This document shows positions 29,171 through 37,629 of a DNA stretch of 64,000 bases, piece after piece. Numbering within the stretch: the first letter of the stretch is position 1; each line of letters starts with the position of its first letter. The position numbers were made by a program, and so were the translations under genes. Below the pieces are notes generated by a model. The model saw only the letters and a list, made by a program, of their open reading frames with translations. It searched no databases and was not told the DNA's origin. The DNA comes from Sulfuricystis multivorans (lineage in GTDB: Bacteria > Pseudomonadota > Gammaproteobacteria > Burkholderiales > Rhodocyclaceae): assembly GCF_003966565.1 (NCBI RefSeq), contig NZ_AP018718.1, forward strand, positions 558,001 to 622,000, written 5' to 3'.

Positions 29171-30325
29171 ATGGCTGAAGAGAGCGATCTCGAAAAGACC
29201 GAACCACCCTCCGGGCGACGTCTCGACAAGGCACGCGAGGAAGGGCAGGTCCCGCAGTCGCGCGAGCTGACCGCGTTTCTCGTCATGGCCGCGGGGGCTG
29301 GAGCCTTGTGGGGACTTTCCGGCTGGTTCGTGCGCCGCGGCGAGGAGGTCATGCGGATGGGGTTGGCGCTCGACCGCCGCGCCGCCTTCGATGATCACGC
29401 GCTCGGTCAGAGCCTGATGGCGATGGGTTCGGAGGCGCTCACGACCCTGGCGCCGTTCTTCCTTGCCACGCTGATCGCCGCGCTGCTCTCGCCGGTGCTG
29501 CTGACCGGCGGCTGGGTGTTCTCGCCGAAGGCGCTGACGTTTCGGCCCGAGCGGCTCGATCCGCTCAAGGGTCTCGGGCGGATGTTTTCCTGGCACAGCG
29601 TCGCCGAGCTGGTCAAGGGCGTGTTGAAGGCGCTGCTGTTGGGTGGCATCGTCTGGTGGGTGGTCGCCAACGAGCGTGACAACCTGTTCGCGCTGCTGGG
29701 ACTGCCGATCGAGACCGCGCTGCCGTCGTTCGGCCGCATGATTCTGTATGCCTTCGTCGGCTTCGTCGCAGGTCTGGCGGTGGTCGCGCTGATCGACGTG
29801 CCGTTCCAGCTCTGGCGTTACTACACCGGCCTGAAGATGACCAAGGAAGAGCTCAAGCAGGAACTCAAGGAGCTCGAGGGCGATCCGCAGCTCAAGGCGC
29901 GTATCAGGAGCCAGCAGCGCGAGATGGCGCGGCGGCGCATGATGGCCGAGGTGCCGAAGGCCGACGTCGTGGTGACCAACCCGACGCACTTCGCCGTCGC
30001 GCTCAAATACGACGGCGCGCAGATGGGCGCGCCGCAGGTGGTGGCCAAGGGCATGAACCTCGTCGCGCAGAAGATCCGCGAGCTGGCCGAAGAACATCAG
30101 GTGCCGGTGCTCGAACTGCCGCCGCTGGCGCGGGCGCTCTATCGCCACGTCGAGATCGGCGAAGCCGTGCCGGCGGCGCTCTATACCGCGGTGGCCGAGG
30201 TGATGGCCTATGTCTATCAGCTGAATGCCTTCCTCGCGCAAGGCGCGGCGCACGGCCTCGTGCCGCCGACGCCGCCTGCAATGGTCAGCGTGCCGCCCAG
30301 CCTCGATCCTGGAGTGGCTGACTGA
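29171..30325 (+). CDS. flhB: Flagellar type III export protein FlhB
   Basis: FlhB is an inner-membrane component of the flagellar export gate that switches export from rod/hook to filament substrates. It starts with the typical EESDLEKTEPPSGRRLDKAR and has four membrane segments between about 30 and 210. The cytoplasmic domain carries the autocleavage motif NPTH in VVTNPTHFAVALKY near residue 270. The length of 384 residues is normal. It begins a flhB-flhA-flhF-flhG-fliA operon; its stop overlaps the flhA start (TGATG). Confidence 0.96.
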   Translation: MAEESDLEKTEPPSGRRLDKAREEGQVPQSRELTAFLVMAAGAGALWGLSGWFVRRGEEVMRMGLALDRRAAFDDHALGQSLMAMGSEALTTLAPFFLATLIAALLSPVLLTGGWVFSPKALTFRPERLDPLKGLGRMFSWHSVAELVKGVLKALLLGGIVWWVVANERDNLFALLGLPIETALPSFGRMILYAFVGFVAGLAVVALIDVPFQLWRYYTGLKMTKEELKQELKELEGDPQLKARIRSQQREMARRRMMAEVPKADVVVTNPTHFAVALKYDGAQMGAPQVVAKGMNLVAQKIRELAEEHQVPVLELPPLARALYRHVEIGEAVPAALYTAVAEVMAYVYQLNAFLAQGAAHGLVPPTPPAMVSVPPSLDPGVAD

Positions 30326-32427
30326 TGGCGACCCAAGCCCAAACCCAGGCACTGAGCTGGCGGATGCTGGTGCGGCCGGAGAATCTCAAGGCGCTCGCGG
30401 CGCCTGTGCTGATCATCCTGATCCTGTCGATGATGGTGCTGCCGCTGCCGCCATTCATGCTCGACGTGTTTTTCACCTTCAACATCGCTTTGTCGGTGAT
30501 GGTGATGCTGGTCGCGCTTTACACCTTGAGGCCGCTCGACTTCTCGGTCTTTCCCACCGTGCTGTTGGTGACGACGCTTTTGCGTTTGAGCCTGAATGTC
30601 GCCTCGACGCGCATCGTGCTGCTCCACGGCCATACCGGGCCGGATGCCGCCGGCAAGGTGATCGAGGCCTTCGGCCACTTTCTGGTCGGCGGCAACTACA
30701 CGGTCGGCATCGTCGTCTTCATCATCCTGACGGTGATCAACTTCGTCGTCATCACCAAGGGCGCCGGGCGTATCGCCGAAGTCTCGGCGCGCTTCACGCT
30801 CGATGCGATGCCCGGCAAGCAGATGGCGATCGACGCCGATCTGAACGCCGGCTTGATCGGCGAAGAAGAAGCGCGCCGGCGCCGCAAGGAGATCGCCCAG
30901 GAAGCCGACTTCTATGGGTCGATGGATGGTGCCTCGAAGTTCGTGCGCGGCGATGCGATCGCCGGCATTCTGATCCTCTTGATCAACATCGTCGGCGGCT
31001 TGATCGTCGGCATGATCCAGCATGACATGCCCGCCGGGCAGGCGGCGAAGACCTACACCCTGCTGACCATCGGCGACGGCCTGGTCGCGCAGATTCCGGC
31101 GTTGATCATCTCGGTCGCTGCCGGTCTGGTGGTCTCGCGCGTCAATGACGAAAAGGATCTCACCACCTCGTTCATGGGGCAGCTCTTTGGCCGGCCGATC
31201 GTGATGGGGCTTGCCGCCGGCATCCTCGGCGTGCTCGGGGTGATCCCGGGCATGCCGAACTTGGTCTTCCTGCTGCTCGGCAGCGTGCTGGGCACACTGG
31301 CTTGGTACAAGCAGAAAATGCTGCGCGCGCGTGAGGCCGCGGCCGCCGCCGCGCCCGCCGCGGCACCGGCGGCCGACGAAGCGGCGGAGGCGAGCTGGGA
31401 AGACGTCGCGCCCGTCGATGTGCTCGGCCTGGAAGTCGGCTACCGGCTGATCCCGCTGGTCGATCGAGCCCAGAACGGCGAGCTGCTCAAGCGCATCCGT
31501 GGCCTGCGTAAGAAGTTCGCCCAGGAGGTCGGTTTCCTGCCCGCGCCGGTGCATATCCGCGACAACCTCGAGCTCAAGCCCAATGGCTATCGAATCACCC
31601 TGAAGGGCGTCGAAATCGGTGCCGGAGAAGCCTTCCCCGGCATGTCTCTGGCGATCAATCCGGGGCAGGTCAGCGGCACCCTGCCCGGCACGCCGACGCA
31701 GGATCCCGCCTTCGGTCTGCCGGCGGTCTGGATCGATGCGGGTTTGCGCGACCAGGCGCATCTGATGGGCTATACGGTCGTCGATGCCGGCACGGTGATC
31801 GCCACCCACCTCAACCATCTGATCATGTCCCACGCCGCCGAGCTGTTGGGCCGTCAAGAGACCCAGGCGCTGCTCGATCACATCGCCAAGGAGACGCCCA
31901 AGCTGGTCGAAGACCTGGTGCCCAAGCTGCTGCCGCTGGCCACGGTGCAGCGCGTGTTGCAGAACCTGCTCGAAGAAGGCGTCAACATCCGCGACATGCG
32001 CACGATCATCGAGGTGCTCGCCGCGCAGGGGGCGCGCAGTCAGGACCCGGTCGAGCTGACCGCGCAGGTGCGCATCGCGCTCGGCCGCGCGATCGTGCAG
32101 CAGATCTTCGGCAATGCAAGCGAGCTTTCGGTGATCGCGCTCGAACCGGGGCTCGAACGCTTGCTCGGCCAGGCCATGACCGGCGGTGCAGACGGGGCCG
32201 GCATCGAGCCGGGGCTGGCCGATGCATTGCTGCACGAGACGCAGGCCGCAGCGCAGAAGCAGGAGGCGATGGGGCTACCGCCGGTGCTGCTGGTATCGAG
32301 CCACTTGCGCTGGCTGCTGGCGCGCTTCCTGCGGCGCGCCTGGCCGACGCTGAAAGTGCTCGCCAACAACGAGATTCCGGAAACGAAGACGATCAAGGTG
32401 ACCTCGGTCGTCGGCATCAAGAGCTGA
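30325..32427 (+). CDS. flhA: Flagellar type III export protein FlhA
   Basis: FlhA is the large export-gate subunit whose nonameric cytoplasmic ring receives chaperone-substrate complexes. About eight membrane segments fill residues 20-320, with the conserved cytoplasmic loop KGAGRIAEVSARFTLDAMPG between segments 4 and 5. A linker rich in Ala follows (about 330-355) and then the cytoplasmic domain (DVLGLEVGYRLIPLVD). The length of 700 residues is typical. It overlaps flhB and is followed by flhF after 18 bp. Confidence 0.96.
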   Translation: MATQAQTQALSWRMLVRPENLKALAAPVLIILILSMMVLPLPPFMLDVFFTFNIALSVMVMLVALYTLRPLDFSVFPTVLLVTTLLRLSLNVASTRIVLLHGHTGPDAAGKVIEAFGHFLVGGNYTVGIVVFIILTVINFVVITKGAGRIAEVSARFTLDAMPGKQMAIDADLNAGLIGEEEARRRRKEIAQEADFYGSMDGASKFVRGDAIAGILILLINIVGGLIVGMIQHDMPAGQAAKTYTLLTIGDGLVAQIPALIISVAAGLVVSRVNDEKDLTTSFMGQLFGRPIVMGLAAGILGVLGVIPGMPNLVFLLLGSVLGTLAWYKQKMLRAREAAAAAAPAAAPAADEAAEASWEDVAPVDVLGLEVGYRLIPLVDRAQNGELLKRIRGLRKKFAQEVGFLPAPVHIRDNLELKPNGYRITLKGVEIGAGEAFPGMSLAINPGQVSGTLPGTPTQDPAFGLPAVWIDAGLRDQAHLMGYTVVDAGTVIATHLNHLIMSHAAELLGRQETQALLDHIAKETPKLVEDLVPKLLPLATVQRVLQNLLEEGVNIRDMRTIIEVLAAQGARSQDPVELTAQVRIALGRAIVQQIFGNASELSVIALEPGLERLLGQAMTGGADGAGIEPGLADALLHETQAAAQKQEAMGLPPVLLVSSHLRWLLARFLRRAWPTLKVLANNEIPETKTIKVTSVVGIKS

Positions 32428-32445
32428 TAGAAAAAAGGAACGATC

Positions 32446-34203
32446 ATGACGGTGAGACGCTTCTTCGGAGAAACCGCGCGCGAGGCGCTGCGCAAGGTCA
32501 AGGCGGCGCTGGGGCCGGAGGCGATCGTGATCTCGAACAAGGCGGTGCCCGGCGGCGTCGAAATCATGGCGATGTCGGCCGACAGCCTCGCGGCACTGCA
32601 GGCGGAAAGCGCGCCGTCCGCTCCATCGGCCTTAGCGTCCAAGGCTTCTGCGACGGCAAGCGCAGCGCTCGAGCCGCGCGCGCGGGGGGGTGCCGTCCCG
32701 CCAGCGCCGACTTTCCGAAGTGAGTCGGCGCCCGGCGGGACGTCCAGCATTCCGCCAGCGCCGACTTTCCGAAGTGAGTCGGCGCCCGGCGGGACGTCCA
32801 GCATTCCGCCAGCGCCGACTTTTCGAAGTGAGTCGGCGCCCGGCGGGACGTCCAATTCTCCGCCAGCGTCGAGTTTGGTCACCGATCCCTCGCCCGTCAT
32901 TTGCACGCCGGCGCAGGTCAGCGAAACGACGGGGCGCAAGGATGCTGCAACGACGGATGAGGACGAGGGCGACGACTACACGGTCATGCTCTCGGCGAAG
33001 GCGCGCGCGCCGCACGCCGTGCATGCCTGGCAACCCTGGCAGCCGCCACGCCACGAAACGCTTGCGGCGGCGCCGGCCGAAAGGCCGAAGCTTCGCCCCC
33101 TGCCGCCGCGCCAGCGTGCGCCAGAGGGAATGCCCGCCGAAGAAGAGCAAGTCGCCGCCGCGCTGGCCCAGGCGAGCGCAACGGCCGGCGCTCAGAACGG
33201 CGCTGCCACCAGTGCCGGCGGTACGCTGCCTGGCGGCGATCAGCAGGTCCAGCAGCTGATGGACGAAATGCGCGCGATCAAATCCTTGCTTGAACGCCAG
33301 CTCGCCGGCTTCGCCTGGGGCGACTTGACGCGCCATGCGCCGGTGCGTGCGCAACTGCTGGGCGAAATGCTCGAAGCCGGCTTTTCCGGCGAGCTCGCGC
33401 GCCGTCTGGTCGAGGAGCTGCCCGACAGTCTGGACGTCTCGGAAGGGCGTAAATGGCTGAGCGCCGCGGTCAACCGGCGGCTACGCACCTTGTCCAGCGA
33501 CAACGATCTGATCGACCAGGGCGGCGTGTTCGCGCTGGTCGGCCCGACCGGCGTCGGCAAGACGACGACGACGGCGAAGCTCGCCGCGCGTTGCGTGGTG
33601 CGCTACGGCGCCGACAAGCTGGCGCTGCTCACCACCGACGGCTACCGGATCGGCGCCCATGAGCAACTGCGCATCTATGGCCGCATCCTCGGCGTGCCGG
33701 TGCATGTGGTGCGCGACAGCGAAGACCTGCGCCGCATGCTCGCCGAGCTTACCGGCAAGCACATGGTGCTCATCGATACCGTCGGCATGAGCCAGCGCGA
33801 CCGCATGGTCGCCGAGCAGGCGGCGATGCTGATGCGTGCCGGCGACGTCAAGCGCCTGTTGCTGCTCAATGCCACCAGCCGCGGCGATACGCTCGACGAC
33901 GTGATCAAGAGCTATGCCGGCGAGGACATTGCCGGTTGCATCCTCTCGAAGGTGGATGAGGCGGCGGCGCTGGCGCCGGCGCTCGATGCCGTGGTGCGCC
34001 ACGGCCTGCTGCTCACCTACATCGCCAACGGCCAGCGCGTGCCGGAGGATCTGCATCTGCCCAACCGCACCTATCTGCTGCACCGTGCCTTCAAGCTGCC
34101 GCCGCCGGGCTCGGTGCATCGGCTGCGCAACGACGAGTTCGGGCTGATCATGCCGACACCGAGCGAAAGCCGCGCTGCCACCCGGGGAGCGGTCCTTGTC
34201 TGA
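32446..34203 (+). CDS. flhF: Flagellar SRP-type GTPase FlhF with palindromic-repeat peptides in its linker
   Basis: FlhF directs the site and number of polar flagella. The N-terminal B domain starts MTVRRFFGETAREALRKVK. The NG GTPase domain begins near residue 285 and contains the P loop LVGPTGVGKTTTTAKLAAR, LLTTDGYRIGAHEQLRIYG and IDTVGMSQRD. Between them lies an unusually long low-complexity linker (about 60-280) that includes three complete and one partial 18-residue repeats, [18 protein letters not shown], encoded by the 54-bp palindromic element in frame. The protein reaches 585 residues, longer than the usual 400-500. The flhG-like gene overlaps its end by eight bases. Confidence 0.94.
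   Translation: MTVRRFFGETAREALRKVKAALGPEAIVISNKAVPGGVEIMAMSADSLAALQAESAPSAPSALASKASATASAALEPRARGGAVPPAPTFRSESAPGGTSSIPPAPTFRSESAPGGTSSIPPAPTFRSESAPGGTSNSPPASSLVTDPSPVICTPAQVSETTGRKDAATTDEDEGDDYTVMLSAKARAPHAVHAWQPWQPPRHETLAAAPAERPKLRPLPPRQRAPEGMPAEEEQVAAALAQASATAGAQNGAATSAGGTLPGGDQQVQQLMDEMRAIKSLLERQLAGFAWGDLTRHAPVRAQLLGEMLEAGFSGELARRLVEELPDSLDVSEGRKWLSAAVNRRLRTLSSDNDLIDQGGVFALVGPTGVGKTTTTAKLAARCVVRYGADKLALLTTDGYRIGAHEQLRIYGRILGVPVHVVRDSEDLRRMLAELTGKHMVLIDTVGMSQRDRMVAEQAAMLMRAGDVKRLLLLNATSRGDTLDDVIKSYAGEDIAGCILSKVDEAAALAPALDAVVRHGLLLTYIANGQRVPEDLHLPNRTYLLHRAFKLPPPGSVHRLRNDEFGLIMPTPSESRAATRGAVLV
32698..32880 (+). repeat. 54-bp palindromic repeat array inside flhF
   Basis: Units start at 32698, 32752 and 32806, and a fourth, decayed unit at 32860, with the exact 54-bp period. 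The preceding bases ggtgccgt match the flank of the intergenic copies. The phase relative to flhF puts one unit at exactly 18 codons starting at codon 85. The units differ from one another at very few positions, indicating recent expansion within the gene. Confidence 0.9.
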
Positions 34204-34549
34204 GCAGCTGCCGGCACCCGGTCCGGGCGATCAGGCCGAAGGGCTGCGCCGCCTGCTCGGCAGTCAGCCGATCGAGCTGACCGTCGCCGCGTGCGAGACC
34301 GAGCTGATCGATGCCTATGCGCGCATCAAGCGCATCGCATACGAGCGCAATTGCCATCACTTCAAAGTCAGCATCAGCCGGGCGCGCTCGGCTGAACAGG
34401 CCCGCAACGTGTTCGACAGCCTGCAACGTGTCGCCCGTGAATATCTCGGCGTGCGCCTCGAATACCTCGGCATGGCAAAGAGCGAGGGGACGCCTCCCCT
34501 GAGCGCTGCTCGGTCCATTCGCGGCGGGGCCGCCGTGAGGAGTCGATGA
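34196..34549 (+). CDS. flhG: FlhG-like protein lacking the MinD-type ATPase core
   Basis: FlhG (FleN/YlxH) normally is a MinD-like ATPase of about 270-300 residues that limits flagellar number and activates FlhF. This protein has 117 residues. The N-terminus holds DQAEGLRRLL at residues 12-21, matching the DQAxxLR FlhF-activating element. It then runs almost directly into ETELIDAYARIKRIAYERN and VFDSLQRVAREYLGVRLEYLG, which correspond to the region after the ATPase core. The P loop (KGGVGKT) and everything up to the late switch region are absent, yet the frame is open. It sits at the normal flhF-flhG-fliA position and overlaps flhF. Either a functional minimal FlhG or an in-frame deletion allele. 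Confidence 0.8.
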   Translation: MSEQLPAPGPGDQAEGLRRLLGSQPIELTVAACETELIDAYARIKRIAYERNCHHFKVSISRARSAEQARNVFDSLQRVAREYLGVRLEYLGMAKSEGTPPLSAARSIRGGAAVRSR

Positions 34550-34566
34550 TATAGTGAAAAGTGTTC

Positions 34567-35367
34567 ATGACGACTTCCTTGTACACAGCGCAGGGCACGC
34601 TCGAAAAGGAGCGGCTGATCGATCGCTACGCGCCGTTCGTCAAGCGCATCGCCTGGCATTTGATGGCTAGGCTACCGGCCAGTGTGGATGTCGATGACTT
34701 GGTGCAAAACGGCATGCTGGGGCTTCTCGACGCGATCAAGCGCTTCGAGGATGGGATGGGCGCCCAGTTCGAGACCTATGCGATGCAGCGCATCCGCGGC
34801 GCGATGCTCGACGGCTTGCGCGAAAACGACTGGCTGCCGCGCACGGTGCGCAGTCAAATGCGCCGCGTCGAAACGGTGCTGCAGAAACTCGAGCATGAAA
34901 ATGGCCGTCCGCCCAGCGAAAGCGAACTCGCCGCCGCGCTCGGCATGTCGCTGGCCGACTATCAGCACCTGTTGCAGGAAGCGCGCGGCCACCAGATCCT
35001 CTATCTCGAGGACCTGGCCGTCGAGAACGAAGATTTCCTCGATCGCCACGAGACCGAAACCGCGCCCGATCCGCTCGCGCTGCTCGAAGAAAGCGATGCG
35101 CGAGCCGCGCTCATCGCCGCGATCGAGAAGCTGCCGGAGCGGGAGAGGCTGATGATGGCGCTCTACTACGAACAGGATCTCAATCTGCGCGAGATCGGCG
35201 CCGTGATGGGTGTGACCGAATCGCGCGTCTGTCAGCTGCATGCCCAGGCCGTGGCGCGGTTGCGAACCGCGCTGGTCGGTGAGCAGGGAGCAGTCGCGCG
35301 CGCGTCCAAACGGCGCGGCCGCAAACCGCGCGCCATTTCCAACCCGTCGAACGGATATCATGGATAA
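34567..35367 (+). CDS. fliA: Flagellar sigma factor FliA (sigma-28)
   Basis: FliA directs RNA polymerase to late flagellar promoters (TAAA-N15-GCCGATAA type). Region 2 includes YAPFVKRIAWHLMARLPASV and VDDLVQNGMLGLLDAIKRF. Region 3 follows RENDWLPRTVRSQMRRVE, and region 4 contains LREIGAVMGVTESRVCQLHAQAV. A GTG two codons upstream (34561) is an alternative start. A basic tail KRRGRKPRA extends the C-terminus. It overlaps motC by eight bases. Target promoters are visible before fliC and, less perfectly, before flgM. Confidence 0.95.
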   Translation: MTTSLYTAQGTLEKERLIDRYAPFVKRIAWHLMARLPASVDVDDLVQNGMLGLLDAIKRFEDGMGAQFETYAMQRIRGAMLDGLRENDWLPRTVRSQMRRVETVLQKLEHENGRPPSESELAAALGMSLADYQHLLQEARGHQILYLEDLAVENEDFLDRHETETAPDPLALLEESDARAALIAAIEKLPERERLMMALYYEQDLNLREIGAVMGVTESRVCQLHAQAVARLRTALVGEQGAVARASKRRGRKPRAISNPSNGYHG

Positions 35368-36100
35368 GATCAGCATCGCGGGTCTGGCGCTTGGGCTGGC
35401 GGCCATACTGCTTGGCCAAGTGCTCGAAGGCGGGCACATCGGCTCGCTGCTGCAGCCCACCGCGTTCCTCATCGTCATCGGCGGCACGGTCGGTGCGGTG
35501 ATGCTGCAGAGTCCCTGGCCGGTGTTCATGGCCGGTCTGAAGATGGGTAAATGGATCTTCGTGCCGCCGCCGACGGACGCCAAGCCATTGATCGATCAGA
35601 TCGTCACCTGGAGCCACATCGCGCGTAAGGAGGGGCTGTTGGCGCTCGAAGCGCAGATTCCGCTGGTGCCCGATCCCTTCATGCAGAAAGGCTTGCAGCA
35701 CCTCGTCGATGGGGTGGAGCCGGAAAGCCTGCGCGAAGTGCTCGAAGTCGAGATCGGCGCCTATGAAGCGCAGATGAAGCTCGCGGCGAAAATCTGGGAA
35801 TCGGCCGGCGGCTATGCGCCGACCATCGGCATTCTCGGGGCGGTGATGGGGCTGATCCATGTGATGGAAAACCTCACCGATCCTTCCAAACTCGGCGCCG
35901 GCATCGCGGTAGCCTTCGTCGCCACGATCTACGGCGTTGGCTCGGCCAACCTGATCTTCCTGCCGATCGCCAAGAAGCTATTCGCCAACATCGCCCGCCT
36001 CGTTAGCTTGCGCGAGATGTTCGTCGATGGCCTGGTCGGCATCGCCAATGGAGACAATCCGCGCATCATCGAAAGCCGTCTCGAGGGCTATGTGGTCTGA
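35360..36100 (+). CDS. motC: Flagellar motor stator protein MotC (MotA paralogue)
   Basis: This second MotA-type stator subunit has 246 residues and is shorter than the MotA at 14.2 kb. It has two N-terminal membrane segments (ISIAGLALGLAAILLGQVLE, LLQPTAFLIVIGGTVGAVML) and two more around 150-200 (YAPTIGILGAVMGLIHVME, AGIAVAFVATIYGVGSANL). It groups by appearance with the MotC/PomA type. It starts inside the fliA end and is followed by motD after two bases. Two stator pairs allow rotation under different loads, as shown for Pseudomonas aeruginosa MotAB and MotCD. Confidence 0.92.
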   Translation: MDKISIAGLALGLAAILLGQVLEGGHIGSLLQPTAFLIVIGGTVGAVMLQSPWPVFMAGLKMGKWIFVPPPTDAKPLIDQIVTWSHIARKEGLLALEAQIPLVPDPFMQKGLQHLVDGVEPESLREVLEVEIGAYEAQMKLAAKIWESAGGYAPTIGILGAVMGLIHVMENLTDPSKLGAGIAVAFVATIYGVGSANLIFLPIAKKLFANIARLVSLREMFVDGLVGIANGDNPRIIESRLEGYVV

Positions 36101-36102
36101 TC

Positions 36103-36885
36103 ATGGCGCGCAAAAAGTCCGAAGAAGAACATGAAAACCACGAGCGCTGGCTCGTCTCGTATGCGGACTTCATCACGCTGCTGTTCGCTTTCTTCGTCGT
36201 CATGTATGCCATTTCGTCGGTGAATGAAGGCAAGTATCGCGTGCTGTCGGATTCGATCTCGGCGGCTTTCCGCAACATCCCGGGCAGCAGCGTCGGCGCG
36301 ATGGTGCAGGTCAACCCGAGCGCGCCGCTGCCGGTGACGATCCCTTTCAAGAAACCGCAGGTCGCCAATCTGAAGACCGACCCGCAGCGGGAGAAAAACC
36401 GCGAGCTCTTGCGCAAAAAGGCCAAGGAGATCGCCGAGGCGCTGGCGCCGCTGGTCGAGCAAGGGCAAGTGCGCATCACCGAAGGTGCCCTGGGCATCAC
36501 CGTCGAAGTCAATGCCAGCGTGCTGTTCGATTCGGGCGAGGCACGCTTGCAGCCTGCCGCCGTGCGCGCGCTGACCGCGGTCGGGCAGATTCTCGCCACC
36601 ACCGATTTTCCGATCACGGTCGAAGGGCACACCGACAACGTGCCGATCAGCTCGCTGCTCTATCCCTCGAACTGGGAACTTTCGGGCGCGCGCGCGGCGA
36701 GCGTCGTGCGGTTGTTCATCGAAAACGGGGTCGATCCGCGCCGCCTGACCGCGGTGGGCTATGCGGACCAGCGCCCGGTGGCGGACAATGCGACGCCCGA
36801 AGGCCGGCTGCGCAACCGCCGCGTCGCGATCACCGTCGAGTCGCGCACGCCGGATACGCCGGTCGAGGTGGCCTTGCCCGAGTGA
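36103..36885 (+). CDS. motD: Flagellar motor stator protein MotD (MotB paralogue)
   Basis: The partner of MotC, with 260 residues. The membrane segment WLVSYADFITLLFAFFVVMY contains the predicted proton-binding Asp. The OmpA-like peptidoglycan-binding domain carries VEGHTDNVPISSLLYPSNWE and LSGARAASVVRLF. The gene ends head to tail against flgN on the opposite strand, with stop codons directly adjacent. Confidence 0.93.
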   Translation: MARKKSEEEHENHERWLVSYADFITLLFAFFVVMYAISSVNEGKYRVLSDSISAAFRNIPGSSVGAMVQVNPSAPLPVTIPFKKPQVANLKTDPQREKNRELLRKKAKEIAEALAPLVEQGQVRITEGALGITVEVNASVLFDSGEARLQPAAVRALTAVGQILATTDFPITVEGHTDNVPISSLLYPSNWELSGARAASVVRLFIENGVDPRRLTAVGYADQRPVADNATPEGRLRNRRVAITVESRTPDTPVEVALPE

Positions 36886-37242
36886 TCAAGCCTTGCCGAG
36901 CGAATGACTGACGCCGCCCTGCCGCGGTTGTCCGTCGCGGCCGTAGACGGTGGCATTGTCGGCGGCCGCGCGTAGCACGTTCAGCGCCTGCTGGTTGCGT
37001 TGCAGGTGTAGCGCGATCAGCTTGCCATTGGTTTCGTTGAGCTCGCGCGCCTCGGTGGCGAGCCCGCGCAATGCTTCGGCCTCGGCAGGGGAAATTCCAT
37101 TGAGCCGTTCCGCCAGCGCCGATTTTTCCGGAATCAGCGCCGCGAGCGCCTCGATGTCGCCTTTGATCAGAGCGGCCTGCTCACGGCGCAGCAGGTCGAT
37201 GAAGACCCGCAGCGTTTCCGCGAAGGATTGTTCCGTCGTCAT
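36886..37242 (-). CDS. flgN: Flagellar chaperone FlgN
   Basis: FlgN is the export chaperone for the hook-filament junction proteins FlgK and FlgL. This is a 118-residue helical protein with FAETLRVFIDLLRREQAALI at the N-terminus and LNETNGKLIALHLQRNQQAL in the middle, as in the family. It overlaps flgM by four bases, giving the usual flgM-flgN pair. A segment encoding PEKSALAERL resembles the translated palindromic repeat, perhaps by chance. Confidence 0.88.
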   Translation of the reverse strand: MTTEQSFAETLRVFIDLLRREQAALIKGDIEALAALIPEKSALAERLNGISPAEAEALRGLATEARELNETNGKLIALHLQRNQQALNVLRAAADNATVYGRDGQPRQGGVSHSLGKA

Positions 37243-37535
37243 TGACGCTGGCGGACCAGCAGCTCGCGCGCGCTGTCGAGCAGGCTGCCGGCGATGCGCT
37301 CTGGGCCGATCTGGAAACGGCCTTCGGCAATCGCCTGGCGGATGCCCTCGACACGGGTGGCGTCGAAGGGCGCCTCACCGGCTTTCTGCAATTGGGCCGA
37401 GAGGGAGGAAATGTCGATCCGCTCCGTATTGACACCCGTCGCGGGAACTGTGGCCGCAGTCGCTGGTTTCGACTCCCGCGAGGCGGGATTCGTTGTCGTG
37501 TTGCCAATGGGGGAAAGCGTGGGGTCGATCTTCAC
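37239..37535 (-). CDS. flgM: Anti-sigma-28 factor FlgM
   Basis: FlgM binds FliA until the hook is complete and is then exported. The 98-residue protein has the family pattern: a disordered N-terminal half (VKIDPTLSPIGN, rich in Thr and Ala), then VNTERIDISSLSAQL and a helical C-terminus FDATRVEGIRQAIAEGRFQIG. I chose a GTG start at 37535 with aggaacagga upstream; the frame is open further but that part is not FlgM-like. A sigma-28-like promoter lies 35-61 bp upstream. Confidence 0.9.
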   Translation of the reverse strand: MKIDPTLSPIGNTTTNPASRESKPATAATVPATGVNTERIDISSLSAQLQKAGEAPFDATRVEGIRQAIAEGRFQIGPERIAGSLLDSARELLVRQRQ

Positions 37536-37569
37536 GGCAATGTCCTGTTCCTGGTGTCGTCTTGGCTGT

Positions 37570-37596
37570 ATTACGGCAACTCGGCGGAAAACCTGA
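37570..37596 (-). promoter_or_regulatory. Candidate sigma-28 promoter of flgMN
   Basis: On the minus strand the sequence reads TCAG, 15 bases, GCCGTAAT, against the consensus TAAA-N15-GCCGATAA. The spacing is exact and the GCCG half is kept. It lies between flgA and flgM, as expected for a late promoter that raises FlgM after hook completion. Confidence 0.5.
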
Positions 37597-37629
37597 GAAC
37601 GAAAAAGGCGCTGCGAAGCATAGCGAAGG

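Noticed and set aside
37093-37120. Palindromic repeat arm inside flgN (PEKSALAERL)
   Set aside because: Similarity to one arm over about 26 bases may be chance in a helical Ala/Leu/Glu-rich region; the second arm and flanks are missing.
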